Assembly: GCA_049416425.1 (NCBI GenBank)
Contig: JBMSHD010000042.1
Span: 1 to 16,105, forward strand
Reading direction: 5' to 3'
Source of the DNA: JBMSHD01 sp049416425
GTDB taxonomy: Bacteria > Pseudomonadota > Gammaproteobacteria > Francisellales > Francisellaceae
Length of the DNA: 16,105 nucleotides
The stretch's first letter is position 1, and each line of letters begins with the position of its first letter. Both the position numbers and the translations under genes were made by a program. Positions 1-7,882 of the stretch are shown piece after piece. Below the pieces are notes generated by a model. The model saw only the letters and a program-made list of their open reading frames with translations. It was not told the DNA's origin and searched no databases.

Positions 1-1
1 C

Positions 2-2461
2 TTGCAACGTCATCACAGTATTTATAAAGTTCTGCTATTACAGAATGCCTTGCTCGATGCCTTGATAACGGCTGTTTTTACCGCTAGAAATATGGCCCTG
101 ATTGCCATTGGCGGCTATGGCAGAAGAGAGCGTTGCCTGTATTCGGATATCGATATACTGTTTCTCGCCGATGATGAAATCGCGCTGCAAAACGAGCAAT
201 TGTTGGAATTTATCGATCTATTGCAGGCTCTGGAGGTAAAATCTGGCTACAGTGTGCATACCCCGGTGAGTTTAATGGAGGCTGCCAGGAAAGATATGCA
301 TCTTTTAACCTCACTGATCGATATGCGCTTTGTCTGTGGCAGTCACAGAATCTATGACTATATTCACCAGCAATTTATCCATAAACATGGACTGCCTGAC
401 AGGCAAACTTTTCTGAAAGCCAAATATCAGGAGCAATTAAGACGTGATCAACGTTTTCCGATTAATCAGCAACCCGATATCAAAAATACCATCGGCAATC
501 TCAGATACCTACATACGATTCACTGGATCTTAAATTATGCCGATCCATCTGCCGACTATCGCGATTTACTCGAACAACATATAATCAATGAAGATGAATT
601 CGATCATCTGGCGGCGGCACACCGGTTTTTAAATGCCTTACGCTTTTATCTACACATTCTCTATCGGCGCGATGAAAATCGCCTGTTAATCGCCGATCAA
701 AGACAGATAGCCGCTTTTTTTGGCTATGATTCCGACAATGCCAAAGCGGCAATTGAAGGGTTTATGCAGCATTATTATCAATGTATTCGCCAGGTCAAAT
801 TTATCAATCGCATCGTCTTTTCTGTGTTAAGACATAATTTTAAAGCGGCTGTAAAACGGATTGATCAGACGCTCTACACTCAGGATAGCATGCTTATAAG
901 CAAGCATGAAAATTATCCTCACAAACTAAAATACATACTCGAACCCTTTGTTTATTTTGCTTCTCGGGAGGATATCAGCGCATTAAGCGCCGATATCTGC
1001 CGCAATATCAACAGGCTGCTATCAGCAAAAAACAGCTCGATTGAAATATCAGCGCGACTATCGGTACAATTTCTGTCTCTGTTTCATCATCCACACAAAC
1101 TGAGAAAAACCTTGAGTTTGATGACAGACCTGGGTGTGCTTGAAGTGATTATTCCCGAATTTGGTGCCGCAAAAGGACAGATGCAGTTCGATCTTTATCA
1201 TCAGTATACTGTCGATCGCCATACCATTGAAATTATCGCCGAACTTGCGGCAATGCGATCGGGTCGGGCTGTTGATTTTCCCTTGACTCAAACGCTTATG
1301 GCAGACTATGACAAACCCGAACTTCTGTATTTGGCGGGGCTTTTTCACGATATCGGTAAAGGCAGCGGTCAGGATCACAGTGAATACGGAGCTGCGATTG
1401 CCAAAAAGTATATGGCAAAATGGTCTGTTGCTACCAAAGATGCCGAGCTCATCGTCTGGCTGGTCAAAGAGCATCTACTGATCACAAGAACGATTAAAAA
1501 ACAGGATCTCGATGATTCGGAGGTGATCGCGGCTTTTTGTCGGCAGTTGAAAAATTTACATTATCTTGTCAGTTTAGTGATTCTGACAGTTGCCGATATC
1601 AAGGCCACCGATCACAGGCTTTGGAATAACTGGCAGGCAACCTTGATCGGTGAACTCTATCAAAAAGCAACGGCCTGTTTCCAGCAGAATCATAGCCCCA
1701 AAAATATCCTTTCTCATTATCAACAACTCAAACAGAAGCTGACAAAAATAGACTTAAATAAGATGTTACCGCTATGGCAAAGACTTCCGGCTCGATATTT
1801 TAAAGAACAGACTTTAAACATTTTATGGTGGCAGACACGATGTCTATTGCGACATATCGATACTGAGAAAGCGCTTCACGTCGATGGTGCTTATCTAAAA
1901 GAAGAGGAAAAAACGATTATTTTCATCACTGGCTATTGTGATCAAAATCCCTTATGCCGTATTACCAGCATCTTATATGACTTTGGTCTCAACATCACTG
2001 GAGCTCAATTTTTTACCGCTAAAGATGGTCGCATTCTCTACGCATTTTATGTCACCGATCTGGAAGGCATAAGTCTACATTCAATCAAAATTAGAAGGAT
2101 TGCGGCAAAGCTTACTACAATGTTGCAGGATGATAGACGCTATTATCGGCACAGCAATCGATCCTATCTGGCAACCATCGAAAGCAGACGAATCGAGACC
2201 AAAGTCAACCTGTACGCCGAGAAGGATAAGCCTTATACCCGCATTGTGATAAAGACGGCTGACAGGGCTGGGCTTCTCTCTGATTTATGTTATTTCTTTC
2301 AGCGTGAATCGCTCATCATCGTGCGTGCCAAAATTTTAACCTTAAACCAGGTGGCACAAGATATTTTCTATGTTCAAAATCAGCATCATGAGGCACTGAC
2401 GCATGTCGGTAACAGACAAGAAATAAAGGAAAAACTGGTGCAATTTTTAAATAAAACGTAA
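2..2461 (+). CDS. glnD: Bifunctional [protein-PII] uridylyltransferase / uridylyl-removing enzyme, 5'-truncated by the window edge
   Basis: GlnD senses glutamine. It adds UMP to PII proteins when nitrogen is short and removes it when glutamine is high. Visible domains, numbered from the first in-window codon: nucleotidyltransferase with GGYGR at 37-41 and SDID at 48-51 (D49 and D51 are the likely metal ligands); a GlnD-type helical linker; an HD hydrolase domain with LFHDIGKG (H449, D450) followed by DHSE; and two C-terminal ACT domains starting near 638 and 744, which bind glutamine. The frame is open at the left edge. Comparing the GG...DID spacing with E. coli GlnD suggests about 50-60 N-terminal residues lie outside the window, so the TTG at base 2 is not a real start. 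One oddity: the segment usually reading GGLRD reads GNLRY at 165-169. A hairpin terminator follows at 2482. Family assignment is secure; the start is unknown. Confidence 0.95.
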   Translation: MQRHHSIYKVLLLQNALLDALITAVFTARNMALIAIGGYGRRERCLYSDIDILFLADDEIALQNEQLLEFIDLLQALEVKSGYSVHTPVSLMEAARKDMHLLTSLIDMRFVCGSHRIYDYIHQQFIHKHGLPDRQTFLKAKYQEQLRRDQRFPINQQPDIKNTIGNLRYLHTIHWILNYADPSADYRDLLEQHIINEDEFDHLAAAHRFLNALRFYLHILYRRDENRLLIADQRQIAAFFGYDSDNAKAAIEGFMQHYYQCIRQVKFINRIVFSVLRHNFKAAVKRIDQTLYTQDSMLISKHENYPHKLKYILEPFVYFASREDISALSADICRNINRLLSAKNSSIEISARLSVQFLSLFHHPHKLRKTLSLMTDLGVLEVIIPEFGAAKGQMQFDLYHQYTVDRHTIEIIAELAAMRSGRAVDFPLTQTLMADYDKPELLYLAGLFHDIGKGSGQDHSEYGAAIAKKYMAKWSVATKDAELIVWLVKEHLLITRTIKKQDLDDSEVIAAFCRQLKNLHYLVSLVILTVADIKATDHRLWNNWQATLIGELYQKATACFQQNHSPKNILSHYQQLKQKLTKIDLNKMLPLWQRLPARYFKEQTLNILWWQTRCLLRHIDTEKALHVDGAYLKEEEKTIIFITGYCDQNPLCRITSILYDFGLNITGAQFFTAKDGRILYAFYVTDLEGISLHSIKIRRIAAKLTTMLQDDRRYYRHSNRSYLATIESRRIETKVNLYAEKDKPYTRIVIKTADRAGLLSDLCYFFQRESLIIVRAKILTLNQVAQDIFYVQNQHHEALTHVGNRQEIKEKLVQFLNKT

Positions 2462-2480
2462 ATTACAACCAAAACGTCTA

Positions 2481-2933
2481 TCAGGAATTGGCTTCCTGCT
2501 TTTTGTGTTGATATAGCATATCGAAATTCACCGGAGCCAGACAAAGCTGCGGAAATCCACCTCTTGCTACCAGGTCTGAGACGGCTTCTCTGGCATAAGG
2601 ATAGAGAATATTAGGGCAGAACGCGTATTGAGCATGATCAAGCTGCTGATCGGCCATGTTGGCAATGTTGAAAATGCCAGCCTGTTGAACTTCGGCTTTA
2701 AAGGCCTGTTGACCGTCACATTTGACGTCGGCCTCAACTGTCAACACGATTTCATAGGTATCGGCTTCCTCAAGTTTATTGATGTTGGTATTGAGAGAGA
2801 CGTTAAGCTCAGGCTTCCAAGGCTTATTAAAAATTTTCGCCCCCTCTGGCACCTCAAACGACATGTCCTTGATATAGAGTTTATGAATCTGGAATTGAAC
2901 TTCAGGTTGCTGTGTTTCGGTATTATCACTCAT
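2481..2933 (-). CDS. secB: Protein-export chaperone SecB
   Basis: SecB is a cytoplasmic tetrameric chaperone that keeps preproteins unfolded and hands them to SecA at the translocon. The 150-residue length is normal for the family. Recognisable segments are FQIHKLYIKDMSFEVP near the N-terminus, the central acidic NKLEEADTYEIVLTVEAD, and the hallmark CPNILYPYAREAVSDLVARG followed by GFPQLCLAPVNFD. ATG at 2933 is preceded by AGGA at good spacing. The gene follows grxC on the same strand with a 26-base gap, matching the rhodanese-grxC-secB order known from other gammaproteobacteria. Its stop lies 19 bases from that of convergent glnD, and its last codons form the glnD terminator hairpin. Its presence fits a cell with heavy export to the envelope, as the lipoprotein and periplasmic genes later in the window suggest. 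Confidence 0.97.
   Translation of the reverse strand: MSDNTETQQPEVQFQIHKLYIKDMSFEVPEGAKIFNKPWKPELNVSLNTNINKLEEADTYEIVLTVEADVKCDGQQAFKAEVQQAGIFNIANMADQQLDHAQYAFCPNILYPYAREAVSDLVARGGFPQLCLAPVNFDMLYQHKKQEANS
2482..2504 (+). terminator. Likely intrinsic terminator of glnD, lying inside the end of secB
   Basis: A perfect 6-bp stem, CAGGAA / TTCCTG with loop TTGGC, is followed at once by CTTTTTG. It begins 21 bases after the glnD stop. The hairpin is built from the last codons and stop of the convergent secB gene, so one stretch of DNA encodes the SecB tail and ends glnD transcription. On the minus strand no comparable T-run follows the hairpin, so it looks one-directional. Its strength is moderate because the stem is short. 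Confidence 0.6.
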
Positions 2934-2959
2934 TTTTAATCCTTAATACAAAATAGCGG

Positions 2960-3211
2960 TTAATTTTTCAATAATGCGTCTAATTTACCCTGTTGCTGCA
3001 GATCCATCAAGTCATCACAGCCGCCAATATGTCGATTATCGATAAAAATTTGTGGCACGGTTGTCCGTCCTCCTGCTCGCTGCATCATTTCGGCTCTAAG
3101 CTCAGGTTTTTTTGCAATGTCATATTCACGATAAACCTGTCCTTTTTTATCGAGCAATGCCTTGGCGTCAACACAATAGGGACAGGTCGGTTTTGTGTAA
3201 ATTTCAATCAT
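2960..3211 (-). CDS. grxC: Glutaredoxin 3 (GrxC family)
   Basis: This is a small glutathione-dependent dithiol oxidoreductase that reduces protein disulfides and mixed glutathione disulfides. At 83 residues it matches bacterial Grx3. The CPYC active site is at C10-P-Y-C13, followed by the cis-proline segment TVPQIFID and the glutathione-binding GGCDDL near residue 65. The ATG overlaps the stop of the upstream rhodanese gene in an ATGA arrangement, so the two are translationally coupled; secB follows 26 bases downstream. A second glutaredoxin domain occurs in the window as part of the peroxiredoxin fusion at 5641-6369. Confidence 0.95.
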   Translation of the reverse strand: MIEIYTKPTCPYCVDAKALLDKKGQVYREYDIAKKPELRAEMMQRAGGRTTVPQIFIDNRHIGGCDDLMDLQQQGKLDALLKN

Positions 3212-3675
3212 TGATCATTCGCTCCCTGGTTCTTTGACTTACTCTGTTGAGACGATTTCTCAACAGGAAGGCTGTCTTTAAGCCATTGTTTCAATCCACC
3301 CTTTAGCACATAGACTTTCTCAAAGCCTGCTTTCTTCAACAACAGATAGGCGTTTTTTGCCGTAACACCCTGATCACAATAGACGATCAGCGGTTGAGAT
3401 TTATGCTTGTTCAGCGATTTTATGCCTTGGCGAATATTCTCCAGTGGCGCATGAATCGCGCCTATGAGGTGCGACTGCTGATAGGCTTTGCCATCGCGAA
3501 TGTCAATAAAAACACCTTTTTCACGGTTGGTCAACGTGATGGCATTGGCCGCTGAAATACTGAACTGATTGGTCGTCATCTGCCGCCATTCAAAGATGAT
3601 ATAGATTAACAGCGCGGCGATAAATGCCAGGCATAACAGTAAGTTTTGTGAGACGAAGTGCGCTAAGTCAGCCAT
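3208..3675 (-). CDS. Membrane-anchored rhodanese-like sulfurtransferase (YibN type)
   Basis: A 155-residue protein with one N-terminal membrane segment (about residues 11-29) followed by a single rhodanese domain. The likely catalytic cysteine is C100 in the loop VYCDQGVTA, after FIDIRDGKAYQQSHLIGAIHAP, a typical rhodanese N-half pattern. By family it could carry persulfide sulfur or serve a redox role at the membrane; the substrate is unknown. ATG at 3675 has AGGA five bases upstream, and a sigma-70-like promoter lies at 3707-3736. It is the first gene of a unit with grxC (4-base ATGA overlap) and secB, the context of E. coli YibN. I give no symbol because the identity rests on domain and neighbourhood only. 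Confidence 0.85.
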   Translation of the reverse strand: MADLAHFVSQNLLLCLAFIAALLIYIIFEWRQMTTNQFSISAANAITLTNREKGVFIDIRDGKAYQQSHLIGAIHAPLENIRQGIKSLNKHKSQPLIVYCDQGVTAKNAYLLLKKAGFEKVYVLKGGLKQWLKDSLPVEKSSQQSKSKNQGANDQ

Positions 3676-3706
3676 GCGTTTCCTAGTGAGTTAAAAACAA
3701 GTGGAA

Positions 3707-3736
3707 ATTATACACTTCCTCAAAGGCATTTTACAA
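3707..3736 (-). promoter_or_regulatory. Sigma-70-type promoter for rhodanese-grxC-secB
   Basis: Read on the minus strand, TTGTAA (3736-3731) is followed by an 18-base spacer and a consensus TATAAT (3712-3707). Transcription would start near 3700, giving a leader of about 25 bases with AGGA before the ATG at 3675. A 16-bp palindrome (3744-3759) sits just upstream of the -35 box. Confidence 0.6.
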
Positions 3737-3743
3737 GAATTTC

Positions 3744-3759
3744 AGCGCTTAAGAGCGCT
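3744..3759. repeat. Inverted repeat AGCGCT-N4-AGCGCT upstream of the rhodanese promoter
   Basis: The site reads AGCGCTTAAGAGCGCT. The two AGCGCT arms are each self-complementary and flank a 4-base centre. It lies 7 bases upstream of the -35 box of the rhodanese promoter and also downstream of the tRNA-Ser gene on the same strand. It could be an operator or the base of a tRNA read-through hairpin. No T-run follows, so a terminator is unlikely. Confidence 0.35.
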
Positions 3760-3852
3760 CACAGATCCTGTTTGACATCTTAAATTCTCAGAATGTTTTC
3801 TTAAATGGTGACTCAAAAATTGGTGGTATAAAAAGACAGAACAAAAGTCGGA

Positions 3853-3940
<88 letters not shown>

Positions 3941-3951
3941 GACAAGTCACA

Positions 3952-3979
3952 ATTATAACGGCATTTTTATAAATGAAAA
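3952..3979 (-). promoter_or_regulatory. Promoter of tRNA-Ser
   Basis: On the minus strand, TTTTCA (3979-3974) with a 16-base spacer precedes a consensus TATAAT (3957-3952), 11 bases before the first base of the mature tRNA. This gives a very short leader, as expected for a tRNA transcription unit. Confidence 0.6.
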
Positions 3980-4156
3980 GCATTTTCCAAACAAATTTAC
4001 TAAAATCCGGTATTTTATCGATTGCTTGAACGCATTATAAACAAAAAACACCAATGATAAGAAATTTAGCCCTAAAGCTCTAAAAACAACAGCAATCCCG
4101 CTCAAATTTTATTATGATAAGTGAAGTTTGTAAATTTTAATGAAAAGGGTATTCCC

Positions 4157-5644
4157 ATGTTATCGAAGCTCAATACCATCCCATTAAACTTCCATCAATC
4201 CATCGACAATATCGATGATTATGACGCCATCATCACGATCATAGATCATGAAGAAAATCTGAGCGACCAACCCTATGCTGAAGCGCTGTTGCATCGCTAT
4301 CGGCGGATGAAAGAGGTAATAGCGGCTCATCAGGAAGGGAAAAACAAGAAGAGCAAACATGAGGCCTGGTCAACCGTATTGCCAAACAAATTGGGCAGTA
4401 AACAGATCATTGTCAATAATATCAAGGGCAAAGACGTCGTGAAGTGGTTAAAGAAGCTCTCAAACTGCTTGAGTGACATCAAGATCAAAGACTGCCAGAA
4501 AATCGCTTTGAATCTAGTTAACAGTGATGACAAAACGGCTCAAGAGGCACTGAGGGTACTGCTTGCTCATCTACAGAACATGCCGAATTACAGCCAGAAT
4601 CACAAGCCGGTTCAAGTGGAAATCGATGTGATTGGTGATTATTATGAAAGTGATTTTATCGATGTTCTGGCCAAACACACCGGTAATGCCCTGGCCAGAT
4701 ATTTGACGATTCTGCCATCGAATTATCTGACGCCAGAAATCTATATCGAAGCGCTTGAGCAACTGGCACACGAGCAGGGCTGGGCATATGATTATTTTGA
4801 TAAGAAAGATCTTCAAGAAATGGGTGCGGGTGCTTTTTCAGCGGTTGCCAGAGCCTCGGATATGGCCGGTATCGTCAAACTGAGTTATAAAGCAGCTAAT
4901 GCCTGCAAACTCATAACCCTAGTTGGTAAAGGCGTCTGTTTTGATACCGGAGGTGTGTCGCTGAAGCAGCCACAATACATGGAAGGCATGAATGATGATA
5001 TGATGGGATCGGCGGTAGCGCTAGGCAGTTTCGCCGCCCTTTCCATGCTTCAAGTTCCTTACGATATCAACTGTTATCTGGCCATTACTCGCAACAACAT
5101 CGGTGAGCATGCCTTTGTGCCCAATGAGGTGGTTACTGCCTTAAACGGCAAAACCATTGAGGTTATCGACACCGATGCTGAAGGACGCATGATTCTGGCG
5201 GACACTTTGGTTTTAGCCAGTCGCGAGAAACCTGATATTCTCATCGATTTTGCCACTTTAACAGGCGCCGCTGTTCGTGCACTTGGTACTCAGTACAGCG
5301 CCATATTCAGCAATCATTATGACTGGTATGCAAAGCTTATCGAATGTGGAATCGAATCGGGTGAGAAAGTCTGGCCATTTCCGATGGATAACAGCTTTAT
5401 GGAAGGCTTAAAATCAGATATCGCCGACTTAAAGCAATGTGCTGTCATTGGCAATGCCGATCATATTCTGGCCGCTAAATTTCTGCAACAGTTTGTCGAT
5501 AAAAATATTCGCTGGCTTCATGTTGATCTGGCATCTTGCAAAAATAAAAATGGTCTTGGCGCCATTCCAACAGAAGTCACCGGTGTCGGCGTTTGGTTCG
5601 CCATTGAGGCGCTCAACGGACTTCCGGATCAAAAAGAAAATTAA
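4157..5644 (+). CDS. M17 family leucyl aminopeptidase
   Basis: A cytosolic dimetal exopeptidase that removes N-terminal residues from peptides. From the ATG at 4157 it is 495 residues, normal for the family. All M17 catalytic positions are present with the same spacing as E. coli PepA: K258 and D263 in GKGVCFDTGG, K270, D281, then D340 and E342 with R344 in DTDAEGR. The first residue of the NTDAEGR signature is D instead of N. The N-terminal domain (about 1-170) is divergent, as usual. I chose ATG 4157 because AAAGGG precedes it at proper spacing; a GTG at 4121 in frame would add 12 residues but has no ribosome site. The stop codon interlocks with that of the convergent peroxiredoxin fusion (shared TTAA). 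It is more divergent than typical PepA, so I withhold a symbol. Confidence 0.92.
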   Translation: MLSKLNTIPLNFHQSIDNIDDYDAIITIIDHEENLSDQPYAEALLHRYRRMKEVIAAHQEGKNKKSKHEAWSTVLPNKLGSKQIIVNNIKGKDVVKWLKKLSNCLSDIKIKDCQKIALNLVNSDDKTAQEALRVLLAHLQNMPNYSQNHKPVQVEIDVIGDYYESDFIDVLAKHTGNALARYLTILPSNYLTPEIYIEALEQLAHEQGWAYDYFDKKDLQEMGAGAFSAVARASDMAGIVKLSYKAANACKLITLVGKGVCFDTGGVSLKQPQYMEGMNDDMMGSAVALGSFAALSMLQVPYDINCYLAITRNNIGEHAFVPNEVVTALNGKTIEVIDTDAEGRMILADTLVLASREKPDILIDFATLTGAAVRALGTQYSAIFSNHYDWYAKLIECGIESGEKVWPFPMDNSFMEGLKSDIADLKQCAVIGNADHILAAKFLQQFVDKNIRWLHVDLASCKNKNGLGAIPTEVTGVGVWFAIEALNGLPDQKEN

Positions 5645-6369
5645 GCAAAGTATTTTTCAAGATCATCGGCGCCGCCGATATGTTTGCCATCAATATAGAC
5701 CTGAGGTACGCTCTGGCGACCTGTTACGGCTCGAAGTGTGGCAACAGAAGCATTTTCTCCGAGGATAATCTCTTCAAATTGCAGCCCTTTTTCTCTCAAC
5801 AATGCTTTGGCACGAGCGCAATGCGGACAGCCAGGTTTGGTGAAGAGAGAAATTTCTTTTGGCAAAGCCGCATTCGGTGCGATATAAGATAGCATGGTAT
5901 CGGCATCAGACACCTCGAATGGGTCGCCCGGTTTGTTAGGCTCGATAAACATCTTTTCGATTTTACCATCTTTCACTAGCATGGAGTAACGCCATGAACG
6001 CTTGCCAAAGCCCAGGTCTTCCTTGCCAACCAGAAGCCCCATTTTTTCGCTAAACTCCCCATTACCATCAGGAATAAAGTTAATATTCTCGGCATGCTGA
6101 TCCTTCTTCCAGGCATTCATGACAAAGGTATCGTTAACAGAAACACAGACAATGCTGTCGATGCCATGCTGCTTGAATACCGAAAACAGCTCATTGTAGC
6201 GTGGCACATGAGCCGATGAGCACGTTGGCGTGAAGGCGCCTGGCAAAGAGAAGACGATGACATTTTTGCCATTGAAAACATCGGTCGTCGTGATATCTTT
6301 CCATTTACCATCTTCAATCACTTTAAAAGTAACGTTTGGTACGTTTTGACCTTCAAGATTTTTAAACAT
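5641..6369 (-). CDS. Peroxiredoxin-5/glutaredoxin fusion (hybrid peroxidase)
   Basis: A two-domain peroxide-reducing enzyme of the type described from Haemophilus influenzae. Residues 1-165 are a Prx5-like peroxiredoxin with peroxidatic C50 in PGAFTPTC and the downstream RSWRYSM segment. Residues 172-242 are a glutaredoxin domain with CPHC at 181-184, SVPQVYIDG and GGADDL. The fused Grx would regenerate the peroxidatic cysteine using glutathione, making a self-contained cytoplasmic H2O2/alkyl hydroperoxide reductase. Length (242) matches the family. ATG at 6369 has GGAG at good spacing, and a candidate promoter lies at 6405-6434. It stands alone between the COG3014-like gene (same strand, 103-base gap) and the convergent aminopeptidase, with which it shares the stop-codon tetranucleotide. 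No OxyR site could be identified by eye. Confidence 0.95.
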   Translation of the reverse strand: MFKNLEGQNVPNVTFKVIEDGKWKDITTTDVFNGKNVIVFSLPGAFTPTCSSAHVPRYNELFSVFKQHGIDSIVCVSVNDTFVMNAWKKDQHAENINFIPDGNGEFSEKMGLLVGKEDLGFGKRSWRYSMLVKDGKIEKMFIEPNKPGDPFEVSDADTMLSYIAPNAALPKEISLFTKPGCPHCARAKALLREKGLQFEEIILGENASVATLRAVTGRQSVPQVYIDGKHIGGADDLEKYFA

Positions 6370-6404
6370 GAGTTTTACTCCAGTGTTGTTTAACTTACAC
6401 CGTT

Positions 6405-6434
6405 ACTATAACTGGCTTTTGTGAGGATTGAAAA
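6405..6434 (-). promoter_or_regulatory. Candidate promoter for the peroxiredoxin-glutaredoxin gene
   Basis: On the minus strand, TTTTCA (6434-6429), an 18-base spacer and TATAGT (6410-6405) would start transcription near 6398, about 29 bases before the ATG. The -10 matches 5 of 6 consensus bases and the -35 matches 4 of 6. The same TTTTCA -35 is seen before tRNA-Ser and before the lpoB-like gene. Confidence 0.4.
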
Positions 6435-6472
6435 TATATTATTGTTTTTGTTTTTATCAAAATTTTATATAT

Positions 6473-7861
6473 TTAAAGCTGAAGGTTATAAACCTTATTG
6501 AAGCGATCGATATTAACCACCCAGATCAGAGTGGTATGCCCTTGAATAATTTTTGTCGTTATGGACTTTCTGCCGGCGATACTTATATTGATGTCTCCTG
6601 TCGGTAACTGAGTCTCATACAGCTGGATGTTATTTGGCAGCAACAGCCAGCTGCGTTGATCAGCCTCTGCGGTGATAAAGCTGTAAACAGATCCGGCAAT
6701 ATTGCCTAAAAGGCCAGCCTGCTGAGTCGCCTCATACGTCGCCAGCGATTTGGTCAATAGCCGAATGACTTCACGAGTAATAATGACAGGATATTCTTCG
6801 GTTAAAGATTTAGCGGCCATCAGCGTGCTATTAACCAAAATCGCCGATTTTGCCGAGCTTATTTTTGCGCCGTTTGATTCAATGTCAATATCGATCGGGG
6901 GCAGCAGCCGATATTTTGAAGGATAATAGGGCACGGCGACTTCCTGCAAACCAAGGCTGCCAAGGTACAGAGGCAGTTTAAAGGCCTGCTTTGCCGTGAC
7001 ATAGCCTTGCTCATAGAGAATGACCAGCCGGCCATAGCCAGCTTTAAGGGCACTACCGCCGTTAAAGCCGTTCTCCATCTCTTCATAGGTCTTGGCAACA
7101 TAAGGATTATCAGGCAGTAGATTTTTGGCTTTTTTGATGGAAACAAAGGCATTGTTATAGTTGTTATCGAAAGCCTCATAGAGAATAGCGGACAGATAGA
7201 GCGCAAAACCATTCTCCCAGGAGTTCGTGATTTTATGGCTCATGGCAAACATGGATTTGATCTTCTCGGACTTATCCAACCCAAGCTTATCCCGATCAAT
7301 CCCTGATTTTTTGGTCTCTTTGCTGTACTTTTTATCCAGATCACCCGCCATCAGTTTCTGCTCATAAACCCAGTATTGAGCATTGCTGAGCTGGCGAATG
7401 GCGACAAGAGCTCCACTTAGATCATCTTCCGCCAGATAGTTCAGCGCCTGATAAGGATACAGATAGGTCATGGCATAATCAGGAATGCTATAAGGCAGTG
7501 ATTTATCATTGGTCAGTACGGCTCCAATATTCTCCAGCATGGATGAAACGCGGACTTTAGCTTCCATCTGACTGGTGGCGATGGTGTTTATCACCTTGGC
7601 ATAATTCTGTTTTGATGATTGATATTGACCATCTAGCTGCTGAATTCGAGCCAATTCCAGATCATAAAGACTGGAGTCTGATTTTTCTCCCATCTCTTTG
7701 ATAAAACTGGTCTTAGCCGCTTGAATATGACCATCTGCCAGATCGTTTTGTGTCTGTTTCATTTTAGCTGGATAGACACCAGATAAGGCGGCACAACCAC
7801 TAAGAAGAGTCATGGATGAGAACGTCATACCAAGGAGGACAGACTTGATTATTGATTTCAT
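6473..7861 (-). CDS. COG3014-like outer-membrane lipoprotein, last gene of the envelope operon
   Basis: A 462-residue predicted lipoprotein. The signal ends in LLSGC, giving a lipidated C23 with Ala at +2, which favours the outer membrane. The body is mostly helical, with TPR-like stretches around residues 40-110 and 130-260 (for example LDGQYQSSKQNYAKVI and YPYQALNYLAEDDLSGALVAIRQL), and a more beta-rich C-terminal third. I recognise the overall pattern as the COG3014 group of uncharacterised gammaproteobacterial lipoproteins, which often sits beside lpoB-like genes. ATG at 7861 has a GAGAGAG purine run just upstream. The gap to the upstream FlgT-like gene is 21 bases, so it is co-transcribed. 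No biochemical function is known to me. A scaffold or partner role at the envelope is inference. Confidence 0.75.
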   Translation of the reverse strand: MKSIIKSVLLGMTFSSMTLLSGCAALSGVYPAKMKQTQNDLADGHIQAAKTSFIKEMGEKSDSSLYDLELARIQQLDGQYQSSKQNYAKVINTIATSQMEAKVRVSSMLENIGAVLTNDKSLPYSIPDYAMTYLYPYQALNYLAEDDLSGALVAIRQLSNAQYWVYEQKLMAGDLDKKYSKETKKSGIDRDKLGLDKSEKIKSMFAMSHKITNSWENGFALYLSAILYEAFDNNYNNAFVSIKKAKNLLPDNPYVAKTYEEMENGFNGGSALKAGYGRLVILYEQGYVTAKQAFKLPLYLGSLGLQEVAVPYYPSKYRLLPPIDIDIESNGAKISSAKSAILVNSTLMAAKSLTEEYPVIITREVIRLLTKSLATYEATQQAGLLGNIAGSVYSFITAEADQRSWLLLPNNIQLYETQLPTGDINISIAGRKSITTKIIQGHTTLIWVVNIDRFNKVYNLQL

Positions 7862-7882
7862 TACTCTCTCATTAAAAATAAT

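Noticed and set aside
1058..1474. Minus-strand reading frame of 138 codons inside glnD, and similar frames inside other genes
   Set aside because: They lie opposite or out of frame with well-supported genes, lack ribosome sites and resemble no protein family.
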